Assembly (NCBI RefSeq): GCF_036711975.1
Contig: NC_091971.1
Location: 9,121,501-9,185,500 of the forward strand
Direction: 5' to 3'
Length of the DNA stretch: 64,000 nt
DNA from: Onthophagus taurus
Taxonomy: Eukaryota > Arthropoda > Insecta > Coleoptera > Scarabaeidae
Shown: positions 11,611 to 24,426 of the stretch, piece after piece
How positions within the stretch are numbered: the stretch's first letter is position 1
Layout of the letters: every line of letters begins with the position of its first letter
The notes under the pieces: generated by a model
What the model saw: only the letters and a program-made list of their open reading frames with translations
Databases searched by the model: none
What the model was told of the DNA's origin: nothing
Translations under genes and position numbers: made by a program

Positions 11611-14600
11611 ATGGACGCATCGTCCATTATTACGCAAGTGTCAAGGGAAGACGAACAATTGAACAGCTACCCTCCCGAAAAAGGTAAATAATCAAGTGAC
11701 AGACGGATACTAAAGTTGTCTTACGTTTAAGTTAAAATAGAAACTTTTTACACCTGTTAACGATTTAAACAACGATTCGTTTCATTTCTTTTAAGAAATT
11801 TTTATTTTAGAGGCGATTAATTTTTGGATGCAATTTAATTTCGGTTTATTATAGTTATTTAAAGTAGGCGTGTGTCTCTGCTGAATTCAAAGGTAAACAA
11901 GCGAACGACGACGACGCTTCGTAGTAGCTAACCTTGAATGCGACCCTGAGAATAGGAAAATACTATTTTATAATAGTAGTTTTAGTAAAGTTCCTTTTGT
12001 ATATTAAGGAGAATACATTATATGTTCGAAAAAAAGAAAGAATTATGCAAATGGTTTTTTATAAACGTTCCACACCTGTATATGTGGTGACCTCTTTTGA
12101 AGACTCTGTCATCTGGTTGAATGTGCTTTCACATTTTTAGAATTTATTACATTTTACTAACGAAACGCATTTGTTTCTAAAATCTTTTCATTTGTTTAAA
12201 AAAAATTGACTTTTTATCTAAACATTTGATTTTTACTTTTGCTACTTTTTTGTTTTAATATGTTTCGGGAATTGTTCTTAATTTCTGGTTGAATCTGGAC
12301 TATTTTTTATCGTGATTTTTTTTTAGAAATTACAAAAACCGCAAGTTCTATGTTTTTGTTGCCTTTTTAATAACATTTTTTTTAATTTAAGAATCATTTA
12401 ATAATAGCAAAAAATTATAATAAATTTACGAAAAAACAATAAATAAATTATTTGAAAAAAAAATGTATTTAGATTGAAAACTATTGTTATAAATACGAAT
12501 GTTATCTTATCAAGTTTCGTGTGGCATTTTTATTTTTCTCTAAAGAAATTATTAAAAATCAAACGAATACAGATAAATAAATTAATCAACTATTCTTTTT
12601 TTTTTTTCGATTAATGAATTAATAAAAAAATTATCAAATCGAAACGGAATAAGGATTATTTTAACTCGTAAATGTTATCGTTTACAACATTGTTATTGCG
12701 AATTTTGTATTTGTTTCAATAATATTCTTTTCAAAATATTTAACTTTATAAATTCGAATGGAAACTATTTAACCAAGTAAAGTCGATAAGGAAATATTGA
12801 TTTGTGAAAGCGTGAAAATAACGTTTTTACTTTGAATTGATAATGGAATATAGTTTTTATCTATAAAGTTATTGTTACAAATCTTAAATATTGAGTTATC
12901 AATAAGATATAGCGTATTCCATATTCAGTAATGCAGCCGAAGATTACTTCTAATATATTTCTAAAGATGTCTCTGCTCTCAATAACTATTGCAATGAGAT
13001 GTCAACCTTTGTGTCCACAAAAAATAGTTCAAGCCAGTTCATCAACTGCTTCAATGTCTACCATGAAAGTATCACCAAGATCCAAAGAAACAATTTTTAT
13101 TATCATTTGCCTCCTTTTCTAGATGATTGTTAGCATCAATGTCTATAAGATCTATTATAGCTTGAACCCTCCAAATGTTTAGGGCAAATGTATGAACCTT
13201 AGTATTGCTCCAAGATCTTGTTACTTTATATCGTACTTTAGGTGTAGGCGTACTTTACCTAAAATTTTGTGTCTTAGGTGGCATTTGGCGATGCATTAAC
13301 ACAGTATATGTTTAGCAGTCTCTGATTCGTCGTTACAAAGTCGACAAGTTTGATCCTCAGCTTGTCCAATGTAGAAGAGATGGTATTTTAGAGGCGCATT
13401 TTGGTTTCCACAAAAAATAGTTCATCTGCTGCTTCGATGTCAACCATGAAAACATCACCGAGATCCAGAGAACATTTTTGACATTCTTCAATGTGGTTAG
13501 TTTTCATGCCCATGGGTCAGATCATTTGTTTGACAACATCATAATAGCTAGCTCATTATGATTTATCTCTTTTCGTAGATGATGTGATGAAAAAGCAATT
13601 TGTAGGAAAAGTAAAAGTCCAGAAAAAGCCAATATGAAAAAATATATTATAACTAATCTGAAGAGAAAATTAATCGCGCACATATGTGTTTTTTTTAAGG
13701 GGGATTAAAAGAACATAATTTATTGATCCCATACAAATACAAAAAGTTTGCACAAGTAACAAAATACAGAGATAACACAAATTATAATCTAAAATCAATG
13801 TTTAACTACCAACAAGGAGTGGCACCGCAAAATAATCGTTCACTTTGCGTCCAATTCCTTAATAGATTTCTTATTAGTTTTTTGGCTTAAATTTGAAACC
13901 ATTATTAATATCTTGTATTCAGAATCAACGCGAATTTTTGTATCATTCAATTTATGTTTCAATACTCGTTTGGCCATTTCACACATTACTTGTATCAAAT
14001 TATTATAAAATCAAAAAGCTTGACTAAGATTGCATAATAATGTTCAAAACCTGACGAGCTGTGGAGTTATTGATTCTAAGACCGAACTAATTTAAAATCA
14101 ATTATTTTGTTAAATTATAAATTTTGGGAATCTATAACAGGTGTGGAACATATCGTTGAGGTTATTCGTATTGCTCTTCTACAATTTTCGGTATTTTAAA
14201 ATGCAATTGGAACGTCTAGTTATTATGGAGTCATTAAATAGTTTCGTCGAAAGGGAACTCTGCTGCTTGACCAAAGAGAATGTCTTATAAGTACCTTAAA
14301 GTGTACTGCCCTGCGCGAAAAAAGCAATGATAGCGAAGTGCAGAACGGAGTGCCCCTGTAAGCCCTTATACAACCTGTCGTTTATCGAGGAGACGAAAAG
14401 CCTTCGTATCATCTTTAATGGGATGTGTGAGAACGAAATACGTTACATCAATTGTAACGAAAATACCATGTCATTAGCAGAACTAAGGTCATGTGATTGT
14501 AATGGACAGGCCATATAGAACGACAGCCAGATAGATGTGTATCGAGGAAAATTGTGAATGCCAAACCACAGGAAGATATAAACTGAGATGTGAGGAGAAA

Positions 14601-17600
14601 TAACAGGACGCGACCAAGGTTGGATTTAGACGGTAGAGGAAAGCTGCACGAAATAAGGATGAGTGAAGGAGGAACCTTTAGGTGGCAAGGATCCGAAGAT
14701 GGTTGTAGCGCCACATACGATGTTTATGCTCAATATATATCATATATAGATACCTAAATTGATTATCTTTAGACATCATATTTATATTCGCCCAAACACA
14801 ATACAACATATTTAAGAATGTGTAGACCTCTGCTATAGATGGTTAACCTAGCTGCTTTCTTGATGTGCTAATTGGTTTGGCGATAAAACAAGCAAAACTG
14901 AGATATCAAATAAATGTCATATATTATGTGTTTCTAGAAATGGGCATAATATGAGAGACAACTCAATTATAATGAAAATTTGAAACCTCATTCTTCGCAT
15001 TAACTTTGTTGGAAGTTTTGTGTCAAATAGAAAATGTGATAAATGCAAAACCAGTTGTATGTAAGGAAACGGGCGTTGTTTTGAATTGGACCCCCTTGTG
15101 CATACTCCCAAGCATAACCTCTTGTCACATCAACCAGCCTAAGGATTTACCAAAGGCCAGGACATCACTCAGAGGTAAGTTCCAGATATCATCTATGGTC
15201 GGTCATGCCTCCCCGAGGATCCTCATTCTGAGGTCTGTCAGAGAGGGGCACTCACATAAGATGTGTCGACAGAGAGGAGAGTTAGCAAGCTTCAAGTGTC
15301 CCGTGAGGAGACCTGTGGCTAATCGGAGGGCGTTTTTTCCAAGCTCTATGAAAAACTAAGCTGTGATTTTTGAAGGATATTTTAACAAATCCTTAGCAAG
15401 ATAGCAGCCCGCGGTTTTCTCCCACGCGTTTAGGAACTTTTTGTGGGTAATGTGCTTGATCATGTTGATATGAGTAGCTAAAGAACTCTAACATAGGGAT
15501 TTCTGCTGGGAGTACGCTTTGCCAGTCTGTGCGCGTGTTTGCTACCCGTAGAGCCGGAATGCCCCTTGATCCATTGGATAGTGACACGATTATATTTCGT
15601 GGCCTCCTCCAGTGCTAGGTGAGAGTCCATTATTAGTGCAGACGTTATCCTAACGCTGCTTAACGCTAAAACAGATTGCCTACTGTTTGTATAAATAGTA
15701 AAAACTAGTTATTACAGCTTGTAAGTTTTCTAGAGATGATATCAATCGAAACACAATTGAAAACAGTAGTAGTTTTAGTTTTGTTATCATTCAGGGAATG
15801 AACTCAATCTTAAGTGATACTTTATAATAAAAAGGAGTCCTAATGGGATGTAATTGTTTATAAGAGTTCAATTTTAATTTATATTATTATATATACTTAA
15901 AAAAATGAATAATAGAATAAAATCAATCAAAAATCATTTATTTGGTGAAAAGCAGAATGATCCTTTTTTGCGGGTTAATCGGGAGATTTTTCCTAATAGT
16001 AAGCGCAAATAACACCTACGCCATCGACAATCAGAGGGCAGTTACCGCCCAGTTAAATAGTATGGTTGACTTTATTGACAAATAAGAAAAAGCGCAAAGT
16101 ACCTTACTTTGTGCCTTTTCATGGCTAATACATGAATAGTCTATTACACAAATACAATGCGAGATCTGGTAGCATCTGGACAAATGGTAGCATACTGAAA
16201 ATATCCTTCCTGAATCTTCGAGGAAAATGGTTAGAAACATTCTTAAAGTGGTGGGTAGGAAAAATTTCTTCTTCGTCGGTAGTAATATTGTTAGTCTAGC
16301 AAGTCTAAACCATTACCCAGATTTTTCTGATCTTTTTAAAACCGTTGTCTTACCACTTAAGTCAGCTTAGAGACTGTCTCTGTTTTCTAGATGATGAATA
16401 TTGCAACTATTATAATAGATTTAAGCATCTACCCGCCATTAGATGGCGGTAGTTTGTAATTTACCTCATATTATGAGGTTGATTGATTAAAAAAAAAAAA
16501 CACGATAATTAAATAAAATTCTTGAAGATCACGCGTATCCATGAATTTTAGAGATGAAAATAAATATATTATTTTATGATGAACAAAAATAGAATAGCGT
16601 AAAATAAAATAAACAAGTTTCGTATTACTTCGATTTTATTTTTATGTATCCGTTTTTTTTTAAAATTTGAAATATGTTTTATTTTAATTCCTTTGTTCTC
16701 AGGCACAATCTCTAGAGATGAAAGCGATTTATCAGAGGGTAAAGTTCAAACCCTCAAGAAAAAGAGAGGATTCTTTCAAACCATTTTATGCTGTTGGGGT
16801 CGTGACAAAAAGGAACCAACTCATCCGCATTTATTCGATTTCGATGCGAGATCGATTGGCGGACCACCACGGTATTTATTGCCGGCTGTCCGACACCAAG
16901 ATATGCACAAAAAGTGTATGGTTATAGATTTAGATGAAACACTTGTACATAGCAGTTTCAAAGTAAGAAAATTATTTTTTGTTGATTATTTTTTTTATTA
17001 TCGTTTGTTTTTGAATTTAGCCAATAAGTAATGCGGATTTTGTGGTACCAGTAGAAATAGATGGAACTGTACACCAGGTGTACGTATTAAAAAGGCCGTA
17101 CGTGGATGATTTTTTAAAAAGGATGGGAGAATTGTACGAATGCGTTCTGTTTACGGCGTCGTTAGCAAAATACGCGGATCCGGTCGCTGATTTGCTGGAC
17201 AAGTGGGGGGTTTTTAGGACTAGACTGTTTAGGGAAAGTTGTGTCTTCCATCGAGGAAATTACGTCAAGGACCTGAATAAACTTGGACGAGAATTGCAGC
17301 AAATTGTTATCGTTGATAATTCACCTGCTTCCTATATATTCCATCCAGACAATGCGGTAAGTAAACAAAATCACAAGTTTATAAATAACTCAAAAGTGTT
17401 CTTTTTACGTGTTTTAACTCGATAAAATTCAAGTCGGGTTGTTGAGATTTCGCGTATTTTTGAGACGTAAAAAGGAATGGAAATATCTTTCTATTTTGAG
17501 ATGATGGGTTTTAAAAGAAATATGTTGTTATTTAGGTACCAGTGGCATCCTGGTTTGACGATATGTCCGATTCAGAACTATTAGATTTAATACCATTTTT

Positions 17601-17733
17601 TGAAAGACTAAGCAAAATGGATAACGTGTATACAGTGTTGTGCAACTCAAACCATCCGTACAATAGCAGCGTGCCCCAATTGACGACGATAAACGGACCG
17701 ATGTCTGGCCAACAATCACCATCAAATACGTAG
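11611..17733 (+). CDS. CTDSPL: Small C-terminal domain phosphatase (SCP/CTDSP family)
   Basis: Four exons: 11611-11683, 16703-16962, 17021-17356 and 17536-17733, joined to 288 residues. Family knowledge: SCP phosphatases of the HAD superfamily remove phosphate from Ser5 of the RNA polymerase II CTD and from REST and SMADs. Seen: the conserved start [13 protein letters not shown] (human CTDSPL begins MDGPAIITQV), a Cys pair ILCCWGRD that could be palmitoylated, the catalytic [10 protein letters not shown] (Asp100, Asp102), [16 protein letters not shown], the block [19 protein letters not shown], and [24 protein letters not shown]. The C-terminus after LCNSNHPYN is longer and more polar than in vertebrates. 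Intron 1 is about 5 kb and full of LINE debris; the others are short. The start is set by the match of exon 1 to the family and by phase. Confidence 0.95.
12930..13490 (-). mobile_element. LINE 3' fragment with RNase H tail motif
   Basis: The minus strand near 13360-13300 reads [20 protein letters not shown] followed by AKHILC. This is the zinc-knuckle-like CxxC...H...C tail that follows RNase H in I/LOA/R1-type LINEs. A ~75-bp piece reading [19 protein letters not shown] occurs twice, at about 13475-13400 and 13090-12995, so the fragment has an internal direct repeat about 395 bp apart. Dead. Confidence 0.6.
14320..14720 (+). mobile_element. LINE C-terminal fragment
   Basis: The plus strand reads [20 protein letters not shown] then PQEDIN, a stop, and RPRLDLDGR. 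This follows the pattern GHV.RM...R.....PKG.R.RGRPR.RW at the C-terminus of RTE-like polymerases. It is broken by stops and opposite in orientation to the LINE pieces on either side. Confidence 0.5.
15000..15720 (-). mobile_element. LINE fragment with RNase H domain
   Basis: The minus strand from about 15700 down reads [18 protein letters not shown] and then [11 protein letters not shown], the RNase H core of insect non-LTR polymerases. Further down comes [20 protein letters not shown] then HILCECPSL, the tail seen in RNase-H-bearing LINEs. Frames shift between the pieces. The related piece at 12930-13490 suggests that members of this family inserted here more than once. Confidence 0.7.
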
Positions 17734-18964
17734 CACAAAAATCGAGTTACAAAAAGGACCCAAAAAAATAGATCGCTGTTCGTACAAAACGTTGTAAAGA
17801 TTCTGTTTTTTGTCGTTAAATCTTTTTACGCGATCGACAACGTTTTCGATTATTAAGTTTTTTTTTTTCACCCCAAGAAAACAATTTGAAACTAATTAAA
17901 TTAATTAAAAAACTAATTAATTTAAAACAAAAAAAAAATGTTCTAAATACAAAAAAATAAATAAATTTTTAATCTGTGATGTTAAGATTAGTTCTACTTA
18001 AAAAAAAACGAAAAAATAAAAAAAAAATGGTAAAAAAGAATTGGAGTTGAAAAAAAGTGTTTAGAATGTTTTTTTTTTTCGGTTTCATTGTGGTTTTTGC
18101 TTTGAAGATATAAAAAAAATAAAAATGATACCATAAGAAAGAAAAAATCCATATTTTTTCATCCAAAATAGAAAAATTTATAGTTAGATTTATATCTAAA
18201 GTGCAGTTCTATTTCAAGCTGTATTCCTAAGTTGCATTTTTATTTTCAAATTTTATCCTCACTAATCAATAAAAAGGAAACAAAAAGAAAATTTAAACTG
18301 AAAATCAAAATTTAAATATCAATTTATAATAACAGGTTTCGGTTCAATGATCATCCTCACGACTATGACTTTCAGCAAAAAATGCATATTTTTTAACTAT
18401 TAATTAACCCAATTTTTGATTGCTTTTTATAAATATTTATTTTCCACAACAAAAAAAAACAACATTTTTTTTATAATTAATTCATTATTATACAGGATAT
18501 CGCAAAAAATTTCAAATATATATTTGATTTTCATCAATATTGAGTATTTAATGATAGTACGAAATTGTTCAAGGTCATTTATTAACATTTTCCTCAAAAT
18601 TCTTGAATTATTATTTTTGAAATATTCTGTATACCAAAATAAAACTCAAAAAAACTTTTTGACGTTAAACAATCATATCTCTGTCGAGGTGATTCACAAA
18701 TTTGGGAACAACAAAAAAGTTTTCCCAATTAAAAAAAAAAAAGATTAACAGTGGCCTTAAAGAATGAAAATATCATGACATAAAGACATACTGAGCTTTC
18801 AACATTTTGATTGTACACGATTTACTGTAGAAGAAAAACAAAATAAAACGATGGATGAGATCATTTTTTACACACGGATTTTTCACGGCGCATTATTTGC
18901 CTTTAATGTTAGTTTTTTTTGGTCAACATTTACCAAAAAGAAAATGATTGAACAAAAATATAAT

Positions 18965-19147
18965 CAGGGTGTTCAGGATAATCATAAATTACCATATTGG
19001 ATCATTTAGAAAAGGTAAAAAATACAGAGATTTATTTAAATGAAACATTTGTTGTAAAATGAATGATTTTTTTTGAACAGGAATTATCTGTATTTTTTAC
19101 CGCATTTAATTTTCATATCATCCATTATAATTATCCGGGACACCTCT
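18965..19147. mobile_element. Small MITE-like inverted-repeat element
   Basis: The left end CAGGGTGTTCAGGATAATCA is matched in inverse order by TTATAATTATCCGGGACACC at the right end. An inner pair (GGTAAAAAATACAGAGAT against TATCTGTATTTTTTACC) extends the fold. About 180 bp, no coding. The ends resemble those of the element at 46113-47271. Confidence 0.6.
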
Positions 19148-22100
19148 ACATATTGTCTTTAAAGAAATACGCCACAAACTATTTTTATTTATCATCCGAT
19201 ATTTTTATATTAAATATAAATAATAATTATTAAATTTTTTTAAAAAAATTCAAACACGACTTGATTATCTTCCGAAATAGTTAGAATAACTTGTATTATC
19301 AATTTTTAGGCTAGATTTCAACCCGCAAGTTGCTTATTTATTGAGATAAAGCTATCGTGTTTGGATTTATTTTAAAGGAATTTTAATTTTGACGAAATAA
19401 ATTGTTTTCTTTTTTTGATTTTATTATAAGCAGAAATGATCAAAATAAGTGTACCATGTAGGTATTAAAACAACGTTTAAAAATGTAATATGTTGAAATT
19501 TTTACTCAAATTGTCTGGGAAAAGCTATTTATTTGTTAAATCCAACTAAAAAGTTCTCTTCTCTTAGGTGTTGTGGCTAAACCACTTCCATAACATGATT
19601 TTGAGTTTGAAGATTCTCGTACTCCCGAAATGTTATTGATGTGGTCCATATTTGATGTGTAAAAATATTTTTTTATCTGAAATACAAAATGTGAAATGCA
19701 ACAATGATGAATGAAATTTTCCGTTTTGTAATAATGAGTATTTTCTAGTCAATTGTGAATTATTAAAATATTAATAAAATCTGATATCCTATAGTTGTGG
19801 TAAAACATAAACTCATCTTACACTTTTGATATTGGCCGATAGTATCTTCCTTTTTCGACATTATTGATCAATTATACTTTTTTTTTGTAGAGATTCTGCT
19901 ATTTCCATCTGAAATTTTTGCAAATTAGTGACAATTTTAGTTTGTATAAAGTACTCTTAAGTCCTAGTACGTTCTCCTTATCTCGTTGTTTAGTCCTTTC
20001 ATATATTTGTTGGCGATTCTAAAATATATACAAAAAATGTCAGCTTTCGTTATTTTTTTAAGTCTTAAATTTCACCATGTTAGTCTAAATCATTAAGACT
20101 TACCATTTCGAATGCATTCCATTTCTTGCTAATTACATTGGGAAATTTATTTAATTGTGATAAATAGATAAAAACGCGATGAGTTCATGATATTATTATT
20201 ATTATTACACTCATAATTGCAACTGTTTCCTCTTTTTGATGTTTTTCATAAATTTTACACCTTTCGAAACTTTACGTTTTGAACAACTGATTCGAACCGG
20301 CAAATAAACATTTTTACAGCATCTAATTTGAGGATACAAACACAATACACTGTGCTCACACAACTGCTTTTAACATTTTTGCAATTAGGAACAATCTGGG
20401 AATAATCAAAATATACTTCATGTGTCTAAAATCAGTCTATGAGTGTTAATGTTTTTTTTTTGACATTTTTTTTTTTTTTATGGTTTGATGTTGACTAATT
20501 TACGCTGAGCAATTAAAGATAATATTTTCCTTGCAACCCTATTTTTGCGCATTTTAAAACGTTACCAACAAGATGGTTGAAATACAACGGTATAAGTAAG
20601 TCTTCATTATAAGTCATCAAAAGCTGTAAACTTTTGGCATAATGTTTTCATGTTTCCCATGTAAAGCCAGTCTTACATCTAGTCATGTTTTTCGGCAGAT
20701 GATCAATTTTTGATTTAAAACAAACTATGTTTCACAATAATAATTTTTCTGTACCCAGAAAACAATGGTGAATTTCGCGAACAACTCTAAAAATATTTTT
20801 TGTTTTTAATTTTCAGACAGAAAATTTATTGTTATGTTAGATTTTTCGAGAATCATTGTTGGGAATCAAAATTCTTACTCAAAGCCCCTTGATATAATTT
20901 AGATTAATTGATGAAGTCTAAATCTTATGTGTTTAATGGGCTTTCCAATGATATATAAGTGTTTCAACTATTGTACGAATTATGGTTTGACTATGCCGTG
21001 ATATTCCTCATCTATTCAAAGTTCAAAAAGTCGTATTAACATAGCCATATAGTGGCCAAATTGGAAAACTTATAACATATTCAAACTTATTGCATGTAAT
21101 GTATTCTGCATTCACATGCTTATAACTCGTTCAACTTCTTTTATATCAAATATCACATTATAAAATATTCTGAGTGAATGAACCTCAACAGATGATTTAG
21201 GTATTGCAATTATTGATGTCAACAATGTTTTCATTGCTTACATCCTTATCAAGTGTTAAGCTTCTGAAGAAAAAAATTAATTTATGATAATGTTCTAGAT
21301 GTAGCATTACAATTTTCACAACTACAATAACGAATTGTTTTATAAACAGACATTACAGAAATTATTGTAAATTTTTTAATTTTACAAAAACTTCATAAAA
21401 GAAAATGGACCAACTCAATGATGTAAATGAAATAGTCAAGGTTAAAAGCGAAAAGCTTTTTCGAATAATTACAGTTACCTCATTAGTATTTCTACATTTT
21501 CCACAATTAAGTTTTAAAGAAAACCATAGAAAGATAACGTTCATTACTTACAATGATAAATTGAAAGCGGTAAATTTAAAAAATATAAATAAATTAATAA
21601 TATTTATTCTGCAATCATCAGCCAGAAACAAAAATATCAAGATATCATTCAATAAAGTAAGTTTCTACCGTAGAAATGATCATGGCATAATTTTGAGATT
21701 ATTTCTTGGTTTCCATTACAATTAATATGTTATTATATTGCAAATTTTAAACGTTGTTTTAAACACCATTCTACGTACAAAAAAGTTATAAACATATTGG
21801 ATAATAAATAAAGACATTGAATTAATTCGAACATTTTTTAAAGATAATATTGCAACATAATTATAACAAATTTATTGATAAATAATAATAATAATTTTAT
21901 TATAAAATATATATCGATATAAGTTTGTAAAAGAAACATCACATTTAGAATTGGTAAGAATTTTTTTTTAATAATTATAACGACGCTTTTTTAATTTTTA
22001 TTATTGTTTTTTTTTTTTATTAATTTGTTAGATTGATTTTATACTAATTATTGAAACGGTGTAAAGTTGATCTTGATATTTTTTTGTATGTAAAATCCTA

Positions 22101-23514
22101 GAATGTAAAATAATGTTTGCATTTGTTGGAAAAAAATTAATATAGTTTCAAGTACAAATATGTGTTACAACAAAGTTTATCTTTTTTATTAAGCTTATTC
22201 ATTAATTTATTATTAAATAAATTAAAAAGAAAGATAAATGTTGTTGCTCGAGTAGATCACGTTATTATTATATTGGTTTTTATTTAAAGAATAATTATTG
22301 TACAGTAGACATTAAAAAACTATGTTAATTAAAAAAAGAAACGCAATAAGAAGTAATATATTTTATTAATTATATGTTCCATATACGCATAGAGATTGTT
22401 TAAAAAAAATAAATCTATACAAATGTGTATATAGTTATGTTGATAATTTATCACCTTTTTTTTGTATATTTTTTTTAATATCTTTTTTCTCTATTTTTTC
22501 TTTTGGAGGAGGAGTAGGTTTGAAATATTCTGCAAATATTCTACATAATACCTCACATTTTTTTATAATATCTATAAAAAAAGAGGATATCTTATTTATA
22601 TATATCTAAATAAGTTTTTAACTATGGTTAAAAACGTTGAGATTTGCTTGTTAGAAAAAAAAACCGTATTAAAAAATAATTTGTAGCGCGGATTACTAAC
22701 AAAGAAAACACACACACAACAATGAAAAATTCGTAAAAAGTACCTAAAAATATTTCGATAAAACAGAAAACTTTAACCCCAAAAACGACTTGTATTGGAC
22801 CAAATAATTACGTAACAAATTTACTATAAAAATAAACCAGAATTAATTAATTAAAATAATTGACAAAACATATTTTGAGACATTACTATCTACGTAATTT
22901 TTTATAAGCCTTATAAATAATTAACACATAAATGACTATTAAAAAAATACTAAATAAATTGGAAGAAATTAGTAATTGGGTCAAAAAAAAGCGAAATACT
23001 TAATGTTTTGATGTGAGGTGTTTTTCTGTTTTGTCTACTATTATTTAATAAATATGTACTAATTTACTTTGTTTAAATCAAACGTATTTTTATTTATCGC
23101 GAGTATTTTGTAAATTAAAAATAACCTTGTACAATATTAAGTGTTTTTCGTATGTAATTTGTCTTTGTGAAAGAACATTAATATGCCTTTGATGATTTGT
23201 AAATAAAAAAAATTGCCTGTCATTTATTATCCTGTGAAATGGTGTATTATTACTTGTTATAAGTAATAAATTTATAATAAATCTGCATTCCTTAAAAAAA
23301 AACTTTTCATTATAGATAATTTACCTAATAAACATCTTCATTTAGTACGTAGTAGTCTCATCATCTGCATCATTGATACATGATATGTAATTAGCATGAC
23401 TAAGTATCTCACGACACCTGTTTTACATTTAGAGTAAAGAAATTACAGAAAAACCTATTTAATGTTGTGATTGATGAGTATATTTAAATATAAATATTAG
23501 CGCTCATAGATACA

Positions 23515-23600
23515 ATCCAACTCGGGTTATTCCCCAAGTTGCTCTATTCTATGTTTATATATAAATTCGGGGTATTCCCCGAGTTGTCTATGCGATGTAT
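23515..23600. repeat. Two-copy ~48-bp tandem repeat
   Basis: AACTCGGGTTATTCCCCAAG recurs 48 bp later as AATTCGGGGTATTCCCCGAG. The second copy is a near-perfect palindrome around the CTCGGGG/CCCCGAG core. The GC-rich core stands out in an AT-rich background. Confidence 0.6.
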
Positions 23601-23609
23601 ACATCAAGG

Positions 23610-23885
23610 ATGGTAATTCTAGTTTTAATTGTTAATCAGCGCCAGATTGTAGTACATTTTTATTGTAGTAAAACTAGAATTATAGTTCTGGTGACAATTT
23701 TAGTTCTAGTAATAGTGTTTGTGTAAAACTGGAACTAACACTAAACCTAGAACTAGAAACATTCGGGTTTAGCCGCACGTCTCAAGACGGCTAAACCGGA
23801 ATGTTTCTAGATCTAGTGTTAGTTCTAGTTTTATTTGTTATTCAGCATTAGATTGTGGAACTGGAACAAGATTTGTTATATTATG
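23610..23885. repeat. Palindromic CTAG-rich dispersed repeat, copy 1
   Basis: The core at 23726-23838 is a long imperfect palindrome. GGAACTAACACTAAACC, then CTAGAACTAGAAACATTCGG and GTTTAGCCGCACGTCT, are mirrored by AAGACGGCTAAACC, GGAATGTTTCTAGATCTAG and TGTTAGTTCTAG. Outside lie the words TTGTTATTCAGC and its complement. The same unit recurs at 31961, 32665, 36165, 37785 and 56020. Confidence 0.8.
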
Positions 23886-24426
23886 AACCTTATTAAGTCT
23901 CAAACTAACAACATCACAAAACATGAATAGAATAAATTAAGCATTTTCTAATTCAAAGTGTGAAATAGTAATTGCTTACCTATGCGTGACGTCACGAACG
24001 GGCCTTCGAGCTGTGCACCTGTTTATATGTGTATATATATATATATATATGCAAAAACTGCAAAATTAACATAAATGAGTTCAAATCCTTTTTAGTACAT
24101 TTTATTTAAACATAAATAATAAATTACATACATAAAAATAAAATCAAATAAAATGATAACAATTAGAATAATACAAAATATTAATATAAATGAATATTTA
24201 AGAAATTAATATCACAAATTTAATACCTAATTATATAATTAATCTATGAACACTGGCAGATACGTTTAAATTTTTGTTGTTACTCTTAATTTTTCTTTTA
24301 AACAAATTCAGTTCTCGACCACATACACATAATTTTTCTTCATACACATTTTATTTACAGAAAAAAAATCAAATTTGATATGTTTTCGCCTTTTTTTAAT
24401 TTAAATTTATTTTTGTTGACTAATTT

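Larger units (their letters stand above)
11684..16702. other. CTDSP intron 1, remaining sequence
   Basis: Outside the LINE fragments this 5-kb intron is AT-rich. At 16485-16501 there is an A-run after a GATTGATT word that could be the tail of another retroposed piece. 13500-14300 and 15720-16480 hold moderately complex sequence that I cannot assign. No alternative first coding exon is evident. Confidence 0.4.
17734..24426. other. Gene-poor AT-rich stretch between the convergent CTDSP and ALS2 genes
   Basis: Nearly 6.7 kb without a supported coding frame. The open frames present are short, low in complexity and match nothing I know. The left part is probably the long 3' UTR of the phosphatase mRNA. 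Notable islands are a small inverted-repeat element (18965-19147), a 48-bp tandem pair (23515-23600), a palindromic repeat (23610-23885) and an (AT)n run at about 24030-24050. Homopolymer A and T tracts are frequent. Confidence 0.5.

Noticed and set aside
18416-18748. 110-codon open frame in the AT-rich region
   Set aside because: Composition is Asn/Ile/Lys/Phe-rich as expected of chance frames in AT-rich DNA. There is no family resemblance and no splice context.
21405-21725. 106-codon open frame
   Set aside because: Low-complexity AT-driven composition, with an overlapping open frame on the other strand. No recognisable motif.
24028-24050. Dinucleotide AT run as a functional site
   Set aside because: An ordinary microsatellite in an AT-rich genome.
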